DNA of 64,000 nt from Diphasiastrum complanatum (lineage: Eukaryota > Streptophyta > Lycopodiopsida > Lycopodiales > Lycopodiaceae): positions 16,276,729-16,340,728 of the forward strand of contig CM055102.1 in assembly GCA_029204225.1 (NCBI GenBank), written 5' to 3'. A model generated the notes under the pieces. That model did not search any database, had not been told where the DNA came from, and was given only the letters and a program-made list of their open reading frames with translations. This document shows positions 12,617 through 24,598 of this stretch, piece after piece. Within the stretch, counting starts at the first letter, position 1. Each line of letters starts with the position of its first letter. A program made the position numbers and the translations under genes.

Positions 12617-13026
12617 AGTTATGAACGTAGCCACGGCTGATCTAGATTTAGTCTATGAAAGCATCACATAAGTAAGACTTAACCCTAGAAAGCAGGAGAG
12701 AGAAAGCTTAAAGAGACTAAAGAAGGAGATCATATCATAAGCCAAGTAACAAATGACACAGAATCCCTACTTATAGCCAAGAGGAAGCCCTAAAAGGAAG
12801 CTTCAGTGGCTAGGGCCAAACTGAGAGGGAAAGTAGTGCGCCCTCCAAGAAGGCCCCCACTCTCAGTAATATGACCAAATAACCAATATAGTGAATCATA
12901 GGGCCCAAGGCCAATAATATGGTCTAAATGTCAATAATGAATAAAAAAGGGCCCAAAGTCTGCCTATGCATAAAGTAAAGTAAATGTAAATGGACATGGC
13001 GAATGTAATGAGCCGAGTCCATAACT
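12617..13026 (-). repeat. 5' LTR of the nested gypsy element
   Basis: A direct repeat of 6422-6832 with about ten differences. The adjacent 12605-12616 (GCTCTGATACCA in plus reading) is the reverse complement of TGGTATCAGAGC, the tRNA-iMet primer-binding site, so synthesis runs toward lower coordinates. Confidence 0.92.
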
Positions 13027-13031
13027 TTAAT

Positions 13032-13058
13032 GAATAGTCTTGATTCTAGATTCCTACA
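13032..13058 (+). repeat. 3' LTR of copia, last 27 bp
   Basis: Starts GAATAGTCTTGATTCTAG and ends CCTACA, matching the end of the 5' LTR at 1178-1204 with one base change. It is followed by AAGCC, the right target duplication of the copia element. Confidence 0.9.
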
Positions 13059-13063
13059 AAGCC

Positions 13064-15185
13064 TACTTAAAATTAAATAATTTTGCTACCATAACGAAAC
13101 ACAACTATATAAACCTACTCATTCTACAAACCATTGCTTCAAGATTAGACCAAAACATGAGCTACACGAAAAGCCTATGCATACTTTGTCCCACAAGCCA
13201 TATCACAACAGCTAGTTGCAAGCCATCTATTTCTTCAAAAATCCGATGCGGCATACACAAATGGTCTGATGCATAAGCCCATAAGTAACTAGAAAGAAAA
13301 GCATAGTTTTCTTTTCTAAACCTATCGTTGCTTCACAAAGGCAACCAACATATGCAATCCTTCACAACGAGACATGCAGAAAGATACATACTTTAAACTA
13401 TAGCAAAAAAATCAAGCATTTTAAGCTTAAGCCATGCTACAACATATGCAATTTAGGCTACAAAGACGAGCATGTTATCATAATGAGCAGACATCATTTA
13501 GTGGTGCTTACTAGAGGAAGTAAGTCATGAGAAAATTTGAGCCAAAAAAGTCTGCTAAATTTTATACCATACGACAATTTATACCCTGAGTATCACAAAT
13601 ACAAACACCTGTACAACTCCTTTTTTTAAGTTGAACTTTTTATCAGCTTAGCTATCTAATCCAATATTTATGACACATCTGGAATGCTAACCAAAAATAA
13701 TTAGCTGAAGGTGCTCATAAAAAAAGTACGTAGTGTGCAAACTTGTCATAAGTGCAAGACTAGTTTAAATCCATACAACACTTCAAATATTAGCCTACAC
13801 TAAAAGTCAATAATGACAACTGGCACTTTATAATTGCCAAATAAAAGCTCAAGCTTGGACTAATACAGTACAGAAATTGTTAGCATAGCATCCTATAGAA
13901 CAACAACATTATTGCCAAACCTTTACACGTTCAATTTTACTTTCAATTGAAAGAAATGAGCTACTCCTGGTTGGAATTTTTTTTTGAAAGAAGCAAATTA
14001 TAGCATACACCAAACAAATCTATTAGTAAAGCTACCATAGACATATTTAAACTATTGTCAAGTTGCTAAAAAAACCAAGGATCCCTTAAAATAAACAAAT
14101 TTTAGAAACCCGTTCCGACCCTTTTTGGGCCAGAATGTACTGGGTCGGGACAGTTTTTTTTTTTTGGTCTGAATGTCTATTTTAGCTGCGGCTATCTGTG
14201 GAAAATCAAGTCCATCCAGGGATGGGCGAGCCATAGAGAAAGGGAAATCAATAAAAATTATTCAAGCTAATTTGGAGCTCGAACCAACCAGGAGAACATA
14301 ACTGGTCGTAGTAGCTTAACTGGGAGCTCAACACACAAACACTTCTCATGCGCTGTATAAAACTAGAAGCATGTGCACATTACATGTAAAACCAGAAGTG
14401 TGTGCACGTTGCATCCAAAAATATTGATTTCTCTTTTACACCAAAGCACAGAATAAACATATCGTGTAAAAATTCTTCCAAAAATATTGACTTCTCTTTG
14501 CAACGCACAGCACCAAAGCACGGAATAAACATATCAAATGACGGATCACTAGGTTTGTTCAGGACGTGCATAATGTTGTTCATAAGCAAGCAAAGGAAAG
14601 TTAAACTAAACAGATTCAATCAGAGCTGAGCGAGGTAGAGAATGGCAGATTTGATGGCAGGAAGAGCGATATTATTCAACTACTTTTTTCCTTTGTTAAA
14701 AAATACATATTTTAAAAAAAAAATTGGTCAAGTTCTGGAACGGAATGCATTCTGGAACACGTTCCATTCCGGAATGGGCAACTATGTTGCAAGTTGTAGC
14801 TCAAGAGAAAATTCTGAAAATGGAGTAAAGTGCAAGAAGCATAAGCTAATGTTAAATAAATTGTGATTCAATCCCTTTCAAATTGATTCAAATCAATTCT
14901 AGATATCAACTGAAATATGATATGCTAATTTCTTTTTTAAACTTTTGGTTTCAATTGTAACTATGTGGCACAATGTATAGGATTGCTAAAAATCTATAAT
15001 TATATGTTACAAAAGTAGCAAGAATGTTTTAGGAGGTGCTTAGAATGTTTTGAATTCACAGCTACACATGCCACTTGTTATTCAAGTTTGACTTGAAACA
15101 CGCTCATCTAATAAATTCCAGTAGATTTCACAAAATTTACAATTTTCTGTTAGAAATTTTATCAATGTAGATATTGATGTTTCAG
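13064..15185. other. Non-coding DNA with one palindromic repeat end
   Basis: AT-rich sequence without convincing exons. It contains a hairpin at about 14111-14151 (GTTCCGACCC...GGGTCGGGAC) followed by a T-run, and the palindrome-rich block at 14731-14786. If the exons at 15186-17036 belong to a longer gene, this stretch, and possibly the nested retrotransposons before it, would be intronic. Confidence 0.5.
14731..14786. repeat. Palindrome-rich end of a small hAT-like element (partial)
   Basis: Contains GGAACGGAATGCATTCTGG, ATTCCGGAAT (perfect palindrome) and the terminal GGGCAACTATG. The element at 58749-59273 also ends GGGCAACTATG after self-complementary blocks. A poly-purine/pyrimidine run lies just inside, as in the other members. 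No clear opposite end was found; the hairpin at about 14111-14151 is a candidate. Confidence 0.45.
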
Positions 15186-17036
15186 GTTACTGGAGTCACC
15201 TTCTCTGCCATCGATAAAAACTTTGCTTATGTTCATGGCCTTGATTATGAGGTACATTATGTTTAGCTCTTTTGACAAAAGATGTCAATATATAAGAGAA
15301 TTGAAAGCTTTCAATGAATCGTTGGAAGCTCATACTATAGATTACACGATCTTATCCTAAATTGACCGGTATGAAATTTTTGGTCAATCAGGGAGATAAG
15401 GTGGAAAATGTTGATCAAGAAGCCCTTACTAGGAAATACTTTCAATTCTTCACATAATATGTTCAAATTGTCATCTATTGATACCCAACTTCACATTTAG
15501 GCCTTTGTAATGGACTAGCTCATATGGTTGAATAGGATTTTGAAAGTAGACAGTAACAAAAAGAATATATAGAGTGTTACCCAGTGTATTAAACACCCAC
15601 ATATGCAAATGATGACTTTCATTCAGCACCTCTATGTATTTCACATGCAATAGCTAATGAGTATGCCATTTTTGAGTAATTGTTTAAATGCATGGTTTTG
15701 TGAATATTTTTTCATATAACATCAATGACATGATATTTTGTAGCACTAGATGGAACTACAAATCTACAAGGAATATGCTATCTTTAGAATGTTTTCATGT
15801 GAAAATATTCATCTTATCACTCAACATGAGCAATGGCTTGAGTAACTTAATGGTCGAAGCTACTTCTTTTAGCTAAGACAAAAACTTTGGAGTGACTACA
15901 TCTACAAAGTTGTAGTTGTTGATTTTAGATGATTGCCATCTAACCATCAATTTGAGGCTTTCAAAGTAGATCCAAGAAAGACAACAAATCGTTTAAATTT
16001 GAGAGAGCTCTAGCATTAAAGGGATGTCGCCTTTTGGTCTTCTTAGATACTAGGAAGTTCATAATTGACGTTTGAATTTTTGTGAACTTCATGTTGGCTT
16101 TCACTACATGTTGTGCATCAATTGATAATATTCTCTCCCTGAGGTTAGAGTTTAGGTTCCACATTTGAGCATGTTGGTGAACATCTAGAGGCCTTGTAAA
16201 AATTGGGATTGTTCTAGGCATGAGCTTTCACTGCCAAGTGAAGCTTCAGCTCGATAAACAGTGTCGTGGACACTTGCAAATGAGAGTTCTTAATTAATGC
16301 TCATATTTATGTGGTATTCTAGCCACTTTTAAGGAATGGAACACTCGTGCTAGAAACCCAAAAGACATGCTTGGGATGATTGTATTTTTGCCACTTACAA
16401 GTGTAGCATTTGGGCAACTGCCCTAACGTTCACATAGTGTAACAACATTGGTATTCAAATGAGTAAGATTTAATTAGTGAGGATAGCTCATAGTCTTTGC
16501 TAGCATTCTTTAAGCAATTTTACTAACTATGGAGAATTTTGTGTTCACAACATTCTAAATATTGATATTTTGGCTTGGATTGTGCTTGACTAAGGTTATT
16601 GGTGGTGTTTGGAAACGAGAAAATAAAGGCAATGACGTTGGAGGACAATTGGGTTTTCGTGGTGATTCTCGATGGCTTGGTGTTGATAAAGTATGTTGAC
16701 CTAATAAATGATGTCATGTGTGTTTACACTCTATTGTTCTTGTTGTCTTGTAAAGCATGTCACACTAAGCATAATCTCATGGTGTAAGATTTTCCTTACT
16801 ATTCAGTGTTTATGGTGTAACTTAAACAATTGTTTTATATCACTCACTCTTTGTCATTTACGATTCCCTTTATTTTTACAATGGTCAGTGCAACTATTTG
16901 ACTTTGACGTATTTTTTGGATTTATTTATGACGTGATATTTTGAAATTGCAGTGTGTAGGATCAGATGTGCTAGCGGGTTGGTGCGAATCAGGTAGCATA
17001 TTTGTTAGTGAGTTTGTGGCAAATATGGAATCTTGA
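15186..17036 (+). CDS. Three C-terminal exons of a host gene, WD40/transducin-like (partial)
   Basis: Exons at 15186-15251 (22 codons), 16595-16690 (32 codons) and 16953-17036 (28 codons with TGA), all phase 0, each with AG before it and GT after the first two. Translation gives VTGVTFSAIDKNFAYVHGLD, then a Trp/Lys-rich segment with FRGDSRWLGVDK, then DVLAGWCESGSIFVSEF before the stop. From memory this resembles the last blade of a plant WD40/transducin-family protein; the exact family was not confirmed. AATAAA at 17106-17111 could serve polyadenylation. The 5' exons are not visible; they may lie beyond the retrotransposons or off the window. Splice-compatible, uninterrupted exons argue for a real gene or a recent fragment of one, rather than chance frames. 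Confidence 0.6.
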
Positions 17037-17599
17037 ACCATTGAAATCATGTGTTGAAATGTCAGATTATTGTGTTCAACATGAACATCTCTTCAATATT
17101 ATACAAATAAATGTAAAATGTTGACCTTTCATCATTTTTTTCTGACTTGAATATTGTCACATTGTCTTTATAGATTAAGGTTTATGTATATTGATTTTTA
17201 AATCAAGCATGCACCTTAAGATGGCTTTATAAATGGAGTCAACAATTTTATTCTTCCAGATAGAACATATTTCAAATCTTAACAACGCGTGCTCATTATC
17301 AAGTGGAAACACATCTTATTTTCTTCTCATTACATATATTTGGTTAAATCAAATTCACCATGACAAAAACCTTAGTTTTTAAGATAGTGTGTACAAGTTT
17401 CCTAAAAACTTTGATTGTGATGTTTATCGATATAGTTTTTTTTTTTTCATTTCTTTTCTAAATTGTTGATAAAGTGATGATATTATTTTCATGCCAAAGT
17501 TAGCCACCTCCCTCCCTGTTCATTACTTCAATAATGTAGCTAAATGAAACTACACATTTCTATGTTCTTGATAGTAGATACAGATTGTGACATTCAGAT
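17037..17599. other. Non-coding DNA after the WD40-like exons
   Basis: AT-rich, with the possible polyadenylation signal AATAAA at 17106-17111. Nothing else is recognised. Confidence 0.5.
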
Positions 17600-18360
17600 A
17601 TGAGTTTCATGAGTGGTTTTAAAATGGATCAAAGACTTCGTGTTGACAAGTTCAATGGAGAAGACCTACACAAATGGCAAGTTATAACAAGGCTTACTCT
17701 AATCAAGAAAATTGGGTGGACAATTGTTGAAAATGTACTAGTTGATCATGCAAATCAATTTGGATGGGATATTTCTAACTAAAATGTTGTTGCATATGTT
17801 GGTTTCGGCTTGGCCGATTCATAAGTACTCGTGGACCTCACCAAAACAAAAATATGGGGTCACTTGCAATTGCATTGGAAGCTAAAGCTAGAAATGCAAA
17901 AACTATTTTAAAGCATAAATTCTTCAATCTAAAAATTAAGAATGTTAGAAGCTTGGTTGTGATCATGTGAATTGCATGAAGTCCATAATGAACAATTGTG
18001 GGAATGATGTCAGAGTGCTCAAAGATGATGGTTAACTATAGTTCTCAAAAGCATGCAAGTTGAATACAATAAGGTAACCTTTGTATTCTTCCTAATTGAA
18101 CACTTGAAAACATGGTAGTTGCTTTGATTGAAGAAGAACAAATATGCAAGCTATTTTTGTCATGCAAAAATGTTTACAAAGAAAAAAATCATTCTAGAAT
18201 AAAAGAATACCAATACAATGAAGGCAATTTTAAGGGCAGCATTCTCACTATTGTGGTAAGGTTAGACATTGATCCAATGTTGCAAGAAGGTCTAGAGGCT
18301 AGCATTACACAATGTAAGAACAATGAAAAAGAGGTTGCGTCAAACTTCTTGTAGAAGCTT
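17600..18360 (+). pseudogene. Decayed copia gag fragment
   Basis: The frame from 17600 begins with DKFNGEDLHKWQV and continues to a Trp-rich segment, the start typical of plant copia Gag proteins (compare INKFNGDDFHM at the start of another gag near 44850). Further weakly similar segments run to about 18350 in shifting frames with many stops. No LTR, zinc knuckle or pol domain could be found nearby. Confidence 0.55.
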
Positions 18361-20395
18361 TTTTTTTAGCCTTTATGTGCACACATATGAGTGTCTTTTG
18401 ATAAAGAAGTGGAGATTGTTCTCAATCCCATAATTTGACTAGGGGATGAACTCCTTGAAGATGTATGAAAGTTTCTCATCTTGACATGGATTGTGTAGTA
18501 GGAGTAATCAATCATGAAGGTGCAGGAAAGAATACATGTCACCCCATGGACCTTGAAAGCTTGTTGGATGTTCTAGTTGATGATGGATGTTTGATCAAAG
18601 GGGAAGCGTTGCATAAACAATCTTCACATCTATGTTAACGTTTGTAATGACTTGGTAAAAGTTGTCAATCATTTGATCACATCATCAAATTTAAATCTAT
18701 GATTATGTTCTTCAATATCTCATTGTGCCACATGGTGGTTATTTTAATGTGCTCAACAATCTTTCTTGAGGACTAAGTGTTAATGTGCCTCAAGTGTGTT
18801 ATGTAGATTTGAAATGAATTTTGCCATGCGGACTAGGTATGAGGAGATATCATCAAATTACATCTCTCTCACTCTATTCGTTCACAATCTATCTAAATAC
18901 AATATACAATTTTGTAAAGTTTGAGATATATATTTCATGAGTCTAGATATTTTCATTTATTGTTTCCAATGATGGCAATTTGAAAGACATTACATTTTTA
19001 ATAAGAAATTCAATTAATCTAGATGTTCATGACAATCACAATGATAATGTGGTTTGGTACAAGTACCCAGTTGAAAATATCTACTTGGTCTATTTGTTCA
19101 AATGATGTATGAGTTAACAAAGTAATACTTTATGAAATGCAAATTAAGATTAACGAGCACAATTTATCTTTTTGGTATGATTGGGCCATAGAAGAGATTT
19201 TGCATATTATGTACTTGTGAAAATTTTACTTGATACGATACTACGCTCTAAAATTGTATACTTACATCAACAATAGTTGATTTAAATCCAATGATGGTAG
19301 TATGGTAAAAATGAATAAAGTATAATCAATGTACAACGCAAGTGCATTACTTATTGCTATTTAGTCAAGTTTCAACATTGTTTTTATGGAATTAAGATAA
19401 GTTTCCATTGTCTTATCCATACAAAATCCTTTTCAAATTAATTGTGATTTTTCATTTTGTAACAGGTAGTTACAAAATTCAGTGTCTTCTTCTCTATGCA
19501 AGTTTCCTATAGTCATGCATGATTGGTTGAAGCTAATCCTTCATGTTGGTAGAGTATATGCAAGGAGTGAGTCACTTGCAATGGTACAAAATAATTCAAA
19601 AATGCAAATGGCAATGTCATACTCAAAATGCTATTTATTTTTAGATAGAAAGGTTTATTTTAAATGTATCACTCTCGTACATTTTACAAGATTGTGTGTA
19701 TAGATGACACACTAAGCAACTCATATATCAACCTTGTGTGCATGTTGGGTGACATGGGTGATTTCATGAATAATATATAATTGTATGGGCTTGCAAGTAT
19801 CACCTACATACAAGTATTCAAGAGTCGACAACTTGTATTAGCAACAATTTGCATTCGAACCAATTTTGTTAGGAAATTTGAGAGGATATGGGTTGATGTT
19901 TGTTTTTTGGAGTATCAATAATCTAAAGAGCCCCCTTAGCAAAAAGACATTGTGTTAGGAATCTATATTGCATTATGATACTGTGGATGATGTGTGATCA
20001 AGACTATTAACACAAGATTGATGATGCTTTTCAACTAGATCCATTGATTCTCCAAGAGTCACCTCAATTTTTTAATAGGGCATTTTCACTTTATAATAAA
20101 TTGGATCCTGAAATAGATCAATAAGCTTCAATCCAAATTGACAAATTTTGTGAGGATATTTGAGAGGTTATCTACATGAGCACAATGTCTTGAATACTTG
20201 GATATGAGGCCTAATATCAAGATGTATGCAAATAATTGTTTAAATATGAACAAGTTAATAAGGAAAAGAAAATGGTGAGTTGGTGTGAGCAAGAGCAGTG
20301 AGGTGTTAGAGAAGGCCCTTGTCACCCTATGTCAATCTCTTTCCATCTATATCTTCTCATGCATGAAAACACACACACACACACTTACACTTCAT
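18361..20395. other. Non-coding, probably old retroelement debris
   Basis: AT-rich with short frames only. No domain, exon or repeat end could be recognised. Confidence 0.45.
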
Positions 20396-20398
20396 AAA

Positions 20399-20511
<113 letters not shown>

Positions 20512-20595
20512 GTTGTGAGTGCCCGTTGTTGACGGGCAATGGCGGCCGATCTAGTGATGGCCGATGATTTGGAAATTGAGTATCTCTGGACTCTA

Positions 20596-21053
20596 GACTC
20601 GGAGGGCAGTGTCTTAAAGGCACCTTCACAATCTTAAGGGCACCTTCGCATTTCTCTAAGGACACCTTCGCATTTTGAAGGGCAGTGTCGCAATTTTGGA
20701 GGGCAGTGTCACATTTTTTGGTGGGAGTGTCACATTTTGAAGGGCAGTGTCGCACTTTTGGAGGGGAGTGTCGCATTTTTTGGGAGGCAGTGTCATATTT
20801 TTCTAAGGGCACCTTTGCATTTTTGGAAGGCAATATCCCGTTTTTTGGGAGGGGCCAAGGTAGTGTCGCATTTTTCTAAGGGCAGTGTCACATTTTTTGG
20901 GAGGGACCAAGGTAATGTCGCATTTTTTGTGAGGGCAGTGTCACATTTTTCTAAGGGCTAGTGTCGCATTTTTGGAGGGCAGTGTCGCATTTTTCGGTGG
21001 CTAGTGTTGCATTTTTCGTGAGGGCCAGTGTCGCATTTTTTGGATGGGAGGGC
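20596..21053. repeat. Minisatellite, core GGGCAGTGTCGCATTTTT
   Basis: About sixteen imperfect tandem units of roughly 20-26 bp built on (A)GGGCAGTGTCGCATTTTT(GG), some with CAGTGTCACATTTTTT. The first few units read AGGGCACCTTCGCATTT. The same two motifs occur in the LTRs of the copia elements at 26.0-30.8 kb and 36.8-46.2 kb, so this array may have grown from such an LTR. Confidence 0.9.
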
Positions 21054-21191
21054 TCTCTTTCTCTGCCTCCGGCATCATTCTTCCACCACTCCTTTTTATC
21101 AAAATATGCACGTTGGTTAAGTAGTTGTGCGCAAATGGGAGAAAAAGCTCCTCAGTCGGAGGCCAACTACAAAATAGGTAGAAGATAGATA

Positions 21192-21527
<336 letters not shown>

Positions 21528-21532
21528 CCAAG

Positions 21533-22402
21533 ATATGTGAGATGTGTGTGTCGCATATCACATCTCACATATCTGACATATCTCGCACATATCACATATC
21601 TCGCTTGTTGTGTACATCTCGCATTTTTGGAAGTGTGTGTTCATGTGAGGCAAGGTAGATACAACATAAGAGCAAGAAATAAAGATGTCAAAGTATAAAA
21701 TACATATAGTGGAACCTTAAACTTGTTAGTTGTATCTTGAGACCATGAAACATAGAAATTGCTGATAATACACAACAGAGGAGGAGCAGAACTCCAGCTC
21801 TTCTTTTAACTCTTGGGCCCCCAGATCAGTGCTCTGATCCTCTAGAACGCACACTGGTAGTCTGTTGAATGGAAGCTTCTTAGACCATTGATCTCAGCTG
21901 ACTTTTGCTCGCAGCAAGGCCAGGCCTGGGTGCCAGAGCACGAATTAAAGTCTCAAACTAATGTTGAATTTAGAGCTTGTGGAATAATTTCAAGCCAACT
22001 TTCAAAGATTCCTTCAAAAAAGCATGTTGCACAAAAATTCTATAGTAAAATCTATGAATCTGAATGACTTACGGTGGTAAGTTATTGGATTTGAGCTTAT
22101 AAGTCTGTGGTTTCTAGATAAAATCAATGGATTCATTGGTGGTTTTCTTGAAAGAAAAATATGCAACCAGTGAAAAATGCAATTGTATCAATTGGCATGT
22201 AAAATTTCATGTGCTTTTTGTGAGCACCAGTTAAATTTTGCCCTACCACAATGCGGAAGCACAATGCCGAAGCGGTCTCCCGCTTTTGCACATTTGTTTA
22301 GGCTATTTCCTTGATCTAAGTCTGAAGTTTCAAGCCTATTTCTGTGATCTAAGTCTGAAGTTTCAAGCCAAGCTCTTCAGATCCACCAATTAAATTTCAA
22401 TT
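21533..22402. other. Non-coding DNA with short local repeats
   Basis: 21533-21640 is a patchwork of CATATCACATCTC/CATATCTCGC variants. 22311-22372 holds two tandem copies of a segment with GATCTAAGTCTGAAGTTTCA. No gene is recognised. Confidence 0.55.
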
Positions 22403-22769
22403 CTAAGGATATATATTGATTGACGTTCTGATTCCCTATCGAAACTAATAACACATCTTCTTGAGATCTCAGGACTCAAGAGCATGTTCGAATTGTGCAA
22501 AACGATGCTTGTGTTGTCTCTGGAAATGCCTAACGACGAGTAATAAGAACTTAATGCTTGCGTGAGCAAAATGTAGGGGCAGGCCATCTAAGGATAAATA
22601 TTGATTGACGTTCTGATTCCCTATCGAAACTAACACATCTTCTTGAGATCTCGGGACTCAAGAGCATGTTCAAATTGTGCAAAACGTTTCTTGTGCCGTC
22701 TCTGGAAATGCCTAACGGCGAGTAATAAGAACTTAATGCTTGCATGAGCGAAATGTAGAGGCAGGCCTC
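22403..22769. repeat. 185-bp tandem duplication at the end of the RRP1 fragment
   Basis: Copies at 22403-22587 and 22588-22769 share almost every base from CTAAGGATA to GGGGCAGGCC, with a few substitutions and a 3-bp indel. The right copy runs into the RRP1-like frame, whose end it encodes on the minus strand. The left copy is a diverging duplicate. Confidence 0.9.
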
Positions 22770-23253
22770 TTTCTGCCATGGTTGTCATGAACTTCTTCAC
22801 GCACTGCTCATCCCATTTCTGGCTATTCAAAATTTTGAAAACATTAACCAAAACCTTCCTAATCAATAAATAGAATTTGTCCAAACGCAATATATCAATG
22901 CCACCCCATTCCCTGCTCATTGCGGACATAAATCCCTCAAAAATCTGAAGGGAAAGCTTCACATCTAAATGAAGCAAAAGGGAGGCAAGCCTCTCAATGA
23001 GGTCAGCCTGCAGGACCGCCTTGTTAGTGCGCTAGACGCAGTACAACAGGCCCTTCCATATCTTCCTCACGTCCATGTTTGTGAGCGTCTTCTGTGCAGA
23101 GAGCCAGGCCACCAAGAGTGCCATTGCCTTCTCCTGAGCTCTTTTGTCTGGCGATGCTAGCATCTTGGGAAGGCCTGATGCACCTCTCCCTCTGCTGCCT
23201 CCATGCCCCACTCCTTCCTCTTCCTCCGCTCCTCGCCCTTTCTTCACCCCCAT
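22630..23253 (-). pseudogene. RRP1: RRP1/NOP52-like ribosomal RNA processing gene fragment
   Basis: Read from ATG 23253, one frame of about 208 codons. It has an acidic/Gly-rich start, then LPKMLASPDKRAQEKAMALL, MDVRKIWKGLLYCV, a stop (TAG 23032-23034), then ADLIERLASLLLHLDVKLSL, REWGGIDILRLDKFYLLIRK and a basic tail. These blocks match the N-terminal domain of RRP1 (NOP52/NNP-1), a nucleolar protein for processing rRNA precursors. The frame is uninterrupted by introns, and the stop replaces one residue after YCV. Known RRP1 proteins are several hundred residues longer, so the C-terminal part is missing. It is a truncated copy, possibly a retroposed one. A Ser/Thr-poor GA-rich leader precedes the ATG. 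Confidence 0.72.
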
Positions 23254-24368
23254 CCTTTCTTCTTTCCTTCCTGCGTTTCTTCTATTTTCTCTTCTCTCTT
23301 TTTGAGAGAGAGAGAGAGATACATAGATACAGCGCGCACTCCAAGGGAAAACTCAAAATCTGAAATGTGTGCGGGCGCCAAAAAAAAAAAAAAAGGTTTT
23401 CAAATTTTGCTTCGCATTCAATTGAATTAATGACATGATATACACTATATACTATAAAACAAACACCTTTAAATGTGCATCAAAGGATTGTGAAGCTACA
23501 ATTGAGAATTACGAAAACATAGGTTGTTGTATACAAAAAAGCAGTAGGCTCCTGACCTCACACGTTTCTGAACTGTATCATTGATGATTGATCATGTCGA
23601 ACATACACAAATAGGAAACACTAATGACAAAGCCATTGGCGTCTTAGATGGTTTGAATTTTCCACAATATCAGACGACTTTTTGGGTTTGCAAAATTTAG
23701 TTCAATCCCTATTTGACCGAATTGGAAATGTTCCAAGAAATGCCATACATGAATACCATATTCAGCAGTAGCTTGTTATAAAAAACATCCAGAAACGTTG
23801 CCTCTATCTCCTCAAATTGACTTACATGATGCATTCCTCTACCACACACATGAGGAACTTTGTACAAAAAGCTACAAAATTGGGAAGATGAGGAACAAAG
23901 CCCTGGTAGCAATAGTGAACAAAGCTTGCAGTACGACATACATAACAACACGGTTACTATCTCCCAACAGCCCACTCAACCGCCACCAGACATGGTTAGC
24001 TCACACCTCAGTGTGACAGCTATTTGATGATCTCTAAAGGAGATTTTTGGAGAATTCAGTCGCATTTCCAATGGGCAATCAATCGCACTTCTGCTATTAG
24101 TCAATCGTTGATTGCAAAGGCACATTATCAACAGAATTCCAATTCCACAATACCAAAAACACGCTAACAACAGGAAACGACATCTGATTTGCAAGACCCT
24201 AAATATGGAAGCCACTTACTGTAACAACAACAAAAATAATGTACTCGAACTGAACGCAGTCTTATGACCAATTAAGCACACTTTTGATGTAGAGATAAGT
24301 ATATTTCTATTGCCAAATGGTGAACTCCTGCAACTTTGTCGCAGCACGAACAAGACACGAAGGTCGAA
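23254..24368. other. Leader of the RRP1 fragment and non-coding DNA
   Basis: 23305-23320 is a (GA)n stretch. 23360-23395 holds GAAATGTGTGCGGGCGCC followed by an A-run, which recurs at about 25894-25922 next to another (GA)n tract. Beyond that are degenerate segments containing AATCGCACTT/GTCGCATTT (about 24055-24125). No gene was recognised. Confidence 0.5.
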
Positions 24369-24462
24369 CAATTTGCGACAGTCAACATGACTTTGACTTG
24401 AAGCACGAACAAGAACAATTTGCGATAGTCAACGTGTCTTTGACTCGAAGCACGAACAATTC
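24369..24462. repeat. 47-bp tandem repeat, two copies
   Basis: CAATTTGCGACAGTCAAC... and CAATTTGCGATAGTCAAC... follow each other with a 47-bp period. Both contain TTTGACT(T/C)GAAGCACGAAC. Confidence 0.85.
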
Positions 24463-24598
24463 ACGAATCAATCGCGAATTGCAAACACACCTCCAGATCC
24501 GCAAACCGCAAAAGGGACGCGAAACAAAAATCACAAAAAGAACAAAAGCAAACGGGAAATTACAAAATAGACGAAGAAAAATCTTTTGCGCTGCCAGC

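Larger units (their letters stand above)
6422..13026 (-). mobile_element. Ty3/gypsy chromovirus-type LTR retrotransposon, nested in the copia 3' LTR
   Basis: A 6,605-bp element in minus orientation with LTRs at 12617-13026 (5') and 6422-6832 (3'), flanked by TTAAT duplications. The LTR ends are AGTTAT...ATAACT rather than TG...CA, and the primer-binding site abuts the 5' LTR. By eye the LTRs differ at about ten positions in 410, so it is fairly young. One long frame (11586 down to 6877) carries gag, protease, RT, RNase H, integrase and a chromodomain-like tail, interrupted by only two stop codons. A deleted relative lies in intron 2 of the mtKAS gene (about 55295-57188). Confidence 0.95.
602..13058 (+). 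mobile_element. Ty1/copia LTR retrotransposon (Tork/Rider-like), split by a nested gypsy element
   Basis: A complete copia element in plus orientation: 5' LTR 602-1204, primer-binding site from 1205, one broken gag-pol 1828-5962, polypurine tract 5998-6005, and a 3' LTR in two pieces (6006-6421 and 13032-13058). The gap is filled by a gypsy element (6422-13026). The AAGCC duplication at 597-601 and 13059-13063 shows that both ends are original. The domain order PR-IN-RT-RNaseH is diagnostic of copia; placing it near the plant Tork/Rider group rests on general protein resemblance. By eye the LTRs differ at about 5 percent of aligned positions, so this insertion predates the gypsy insertion. 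Confidence 0.93.

Noticed and set aside
11724-12634. Open frames of 60-176 codons on the minus strand between the gypsy primer site and gag
   Set aside because: They lie in the untranslated leader, overlap in different frames, are Ser/Leu/Phe-rich and show no domain.
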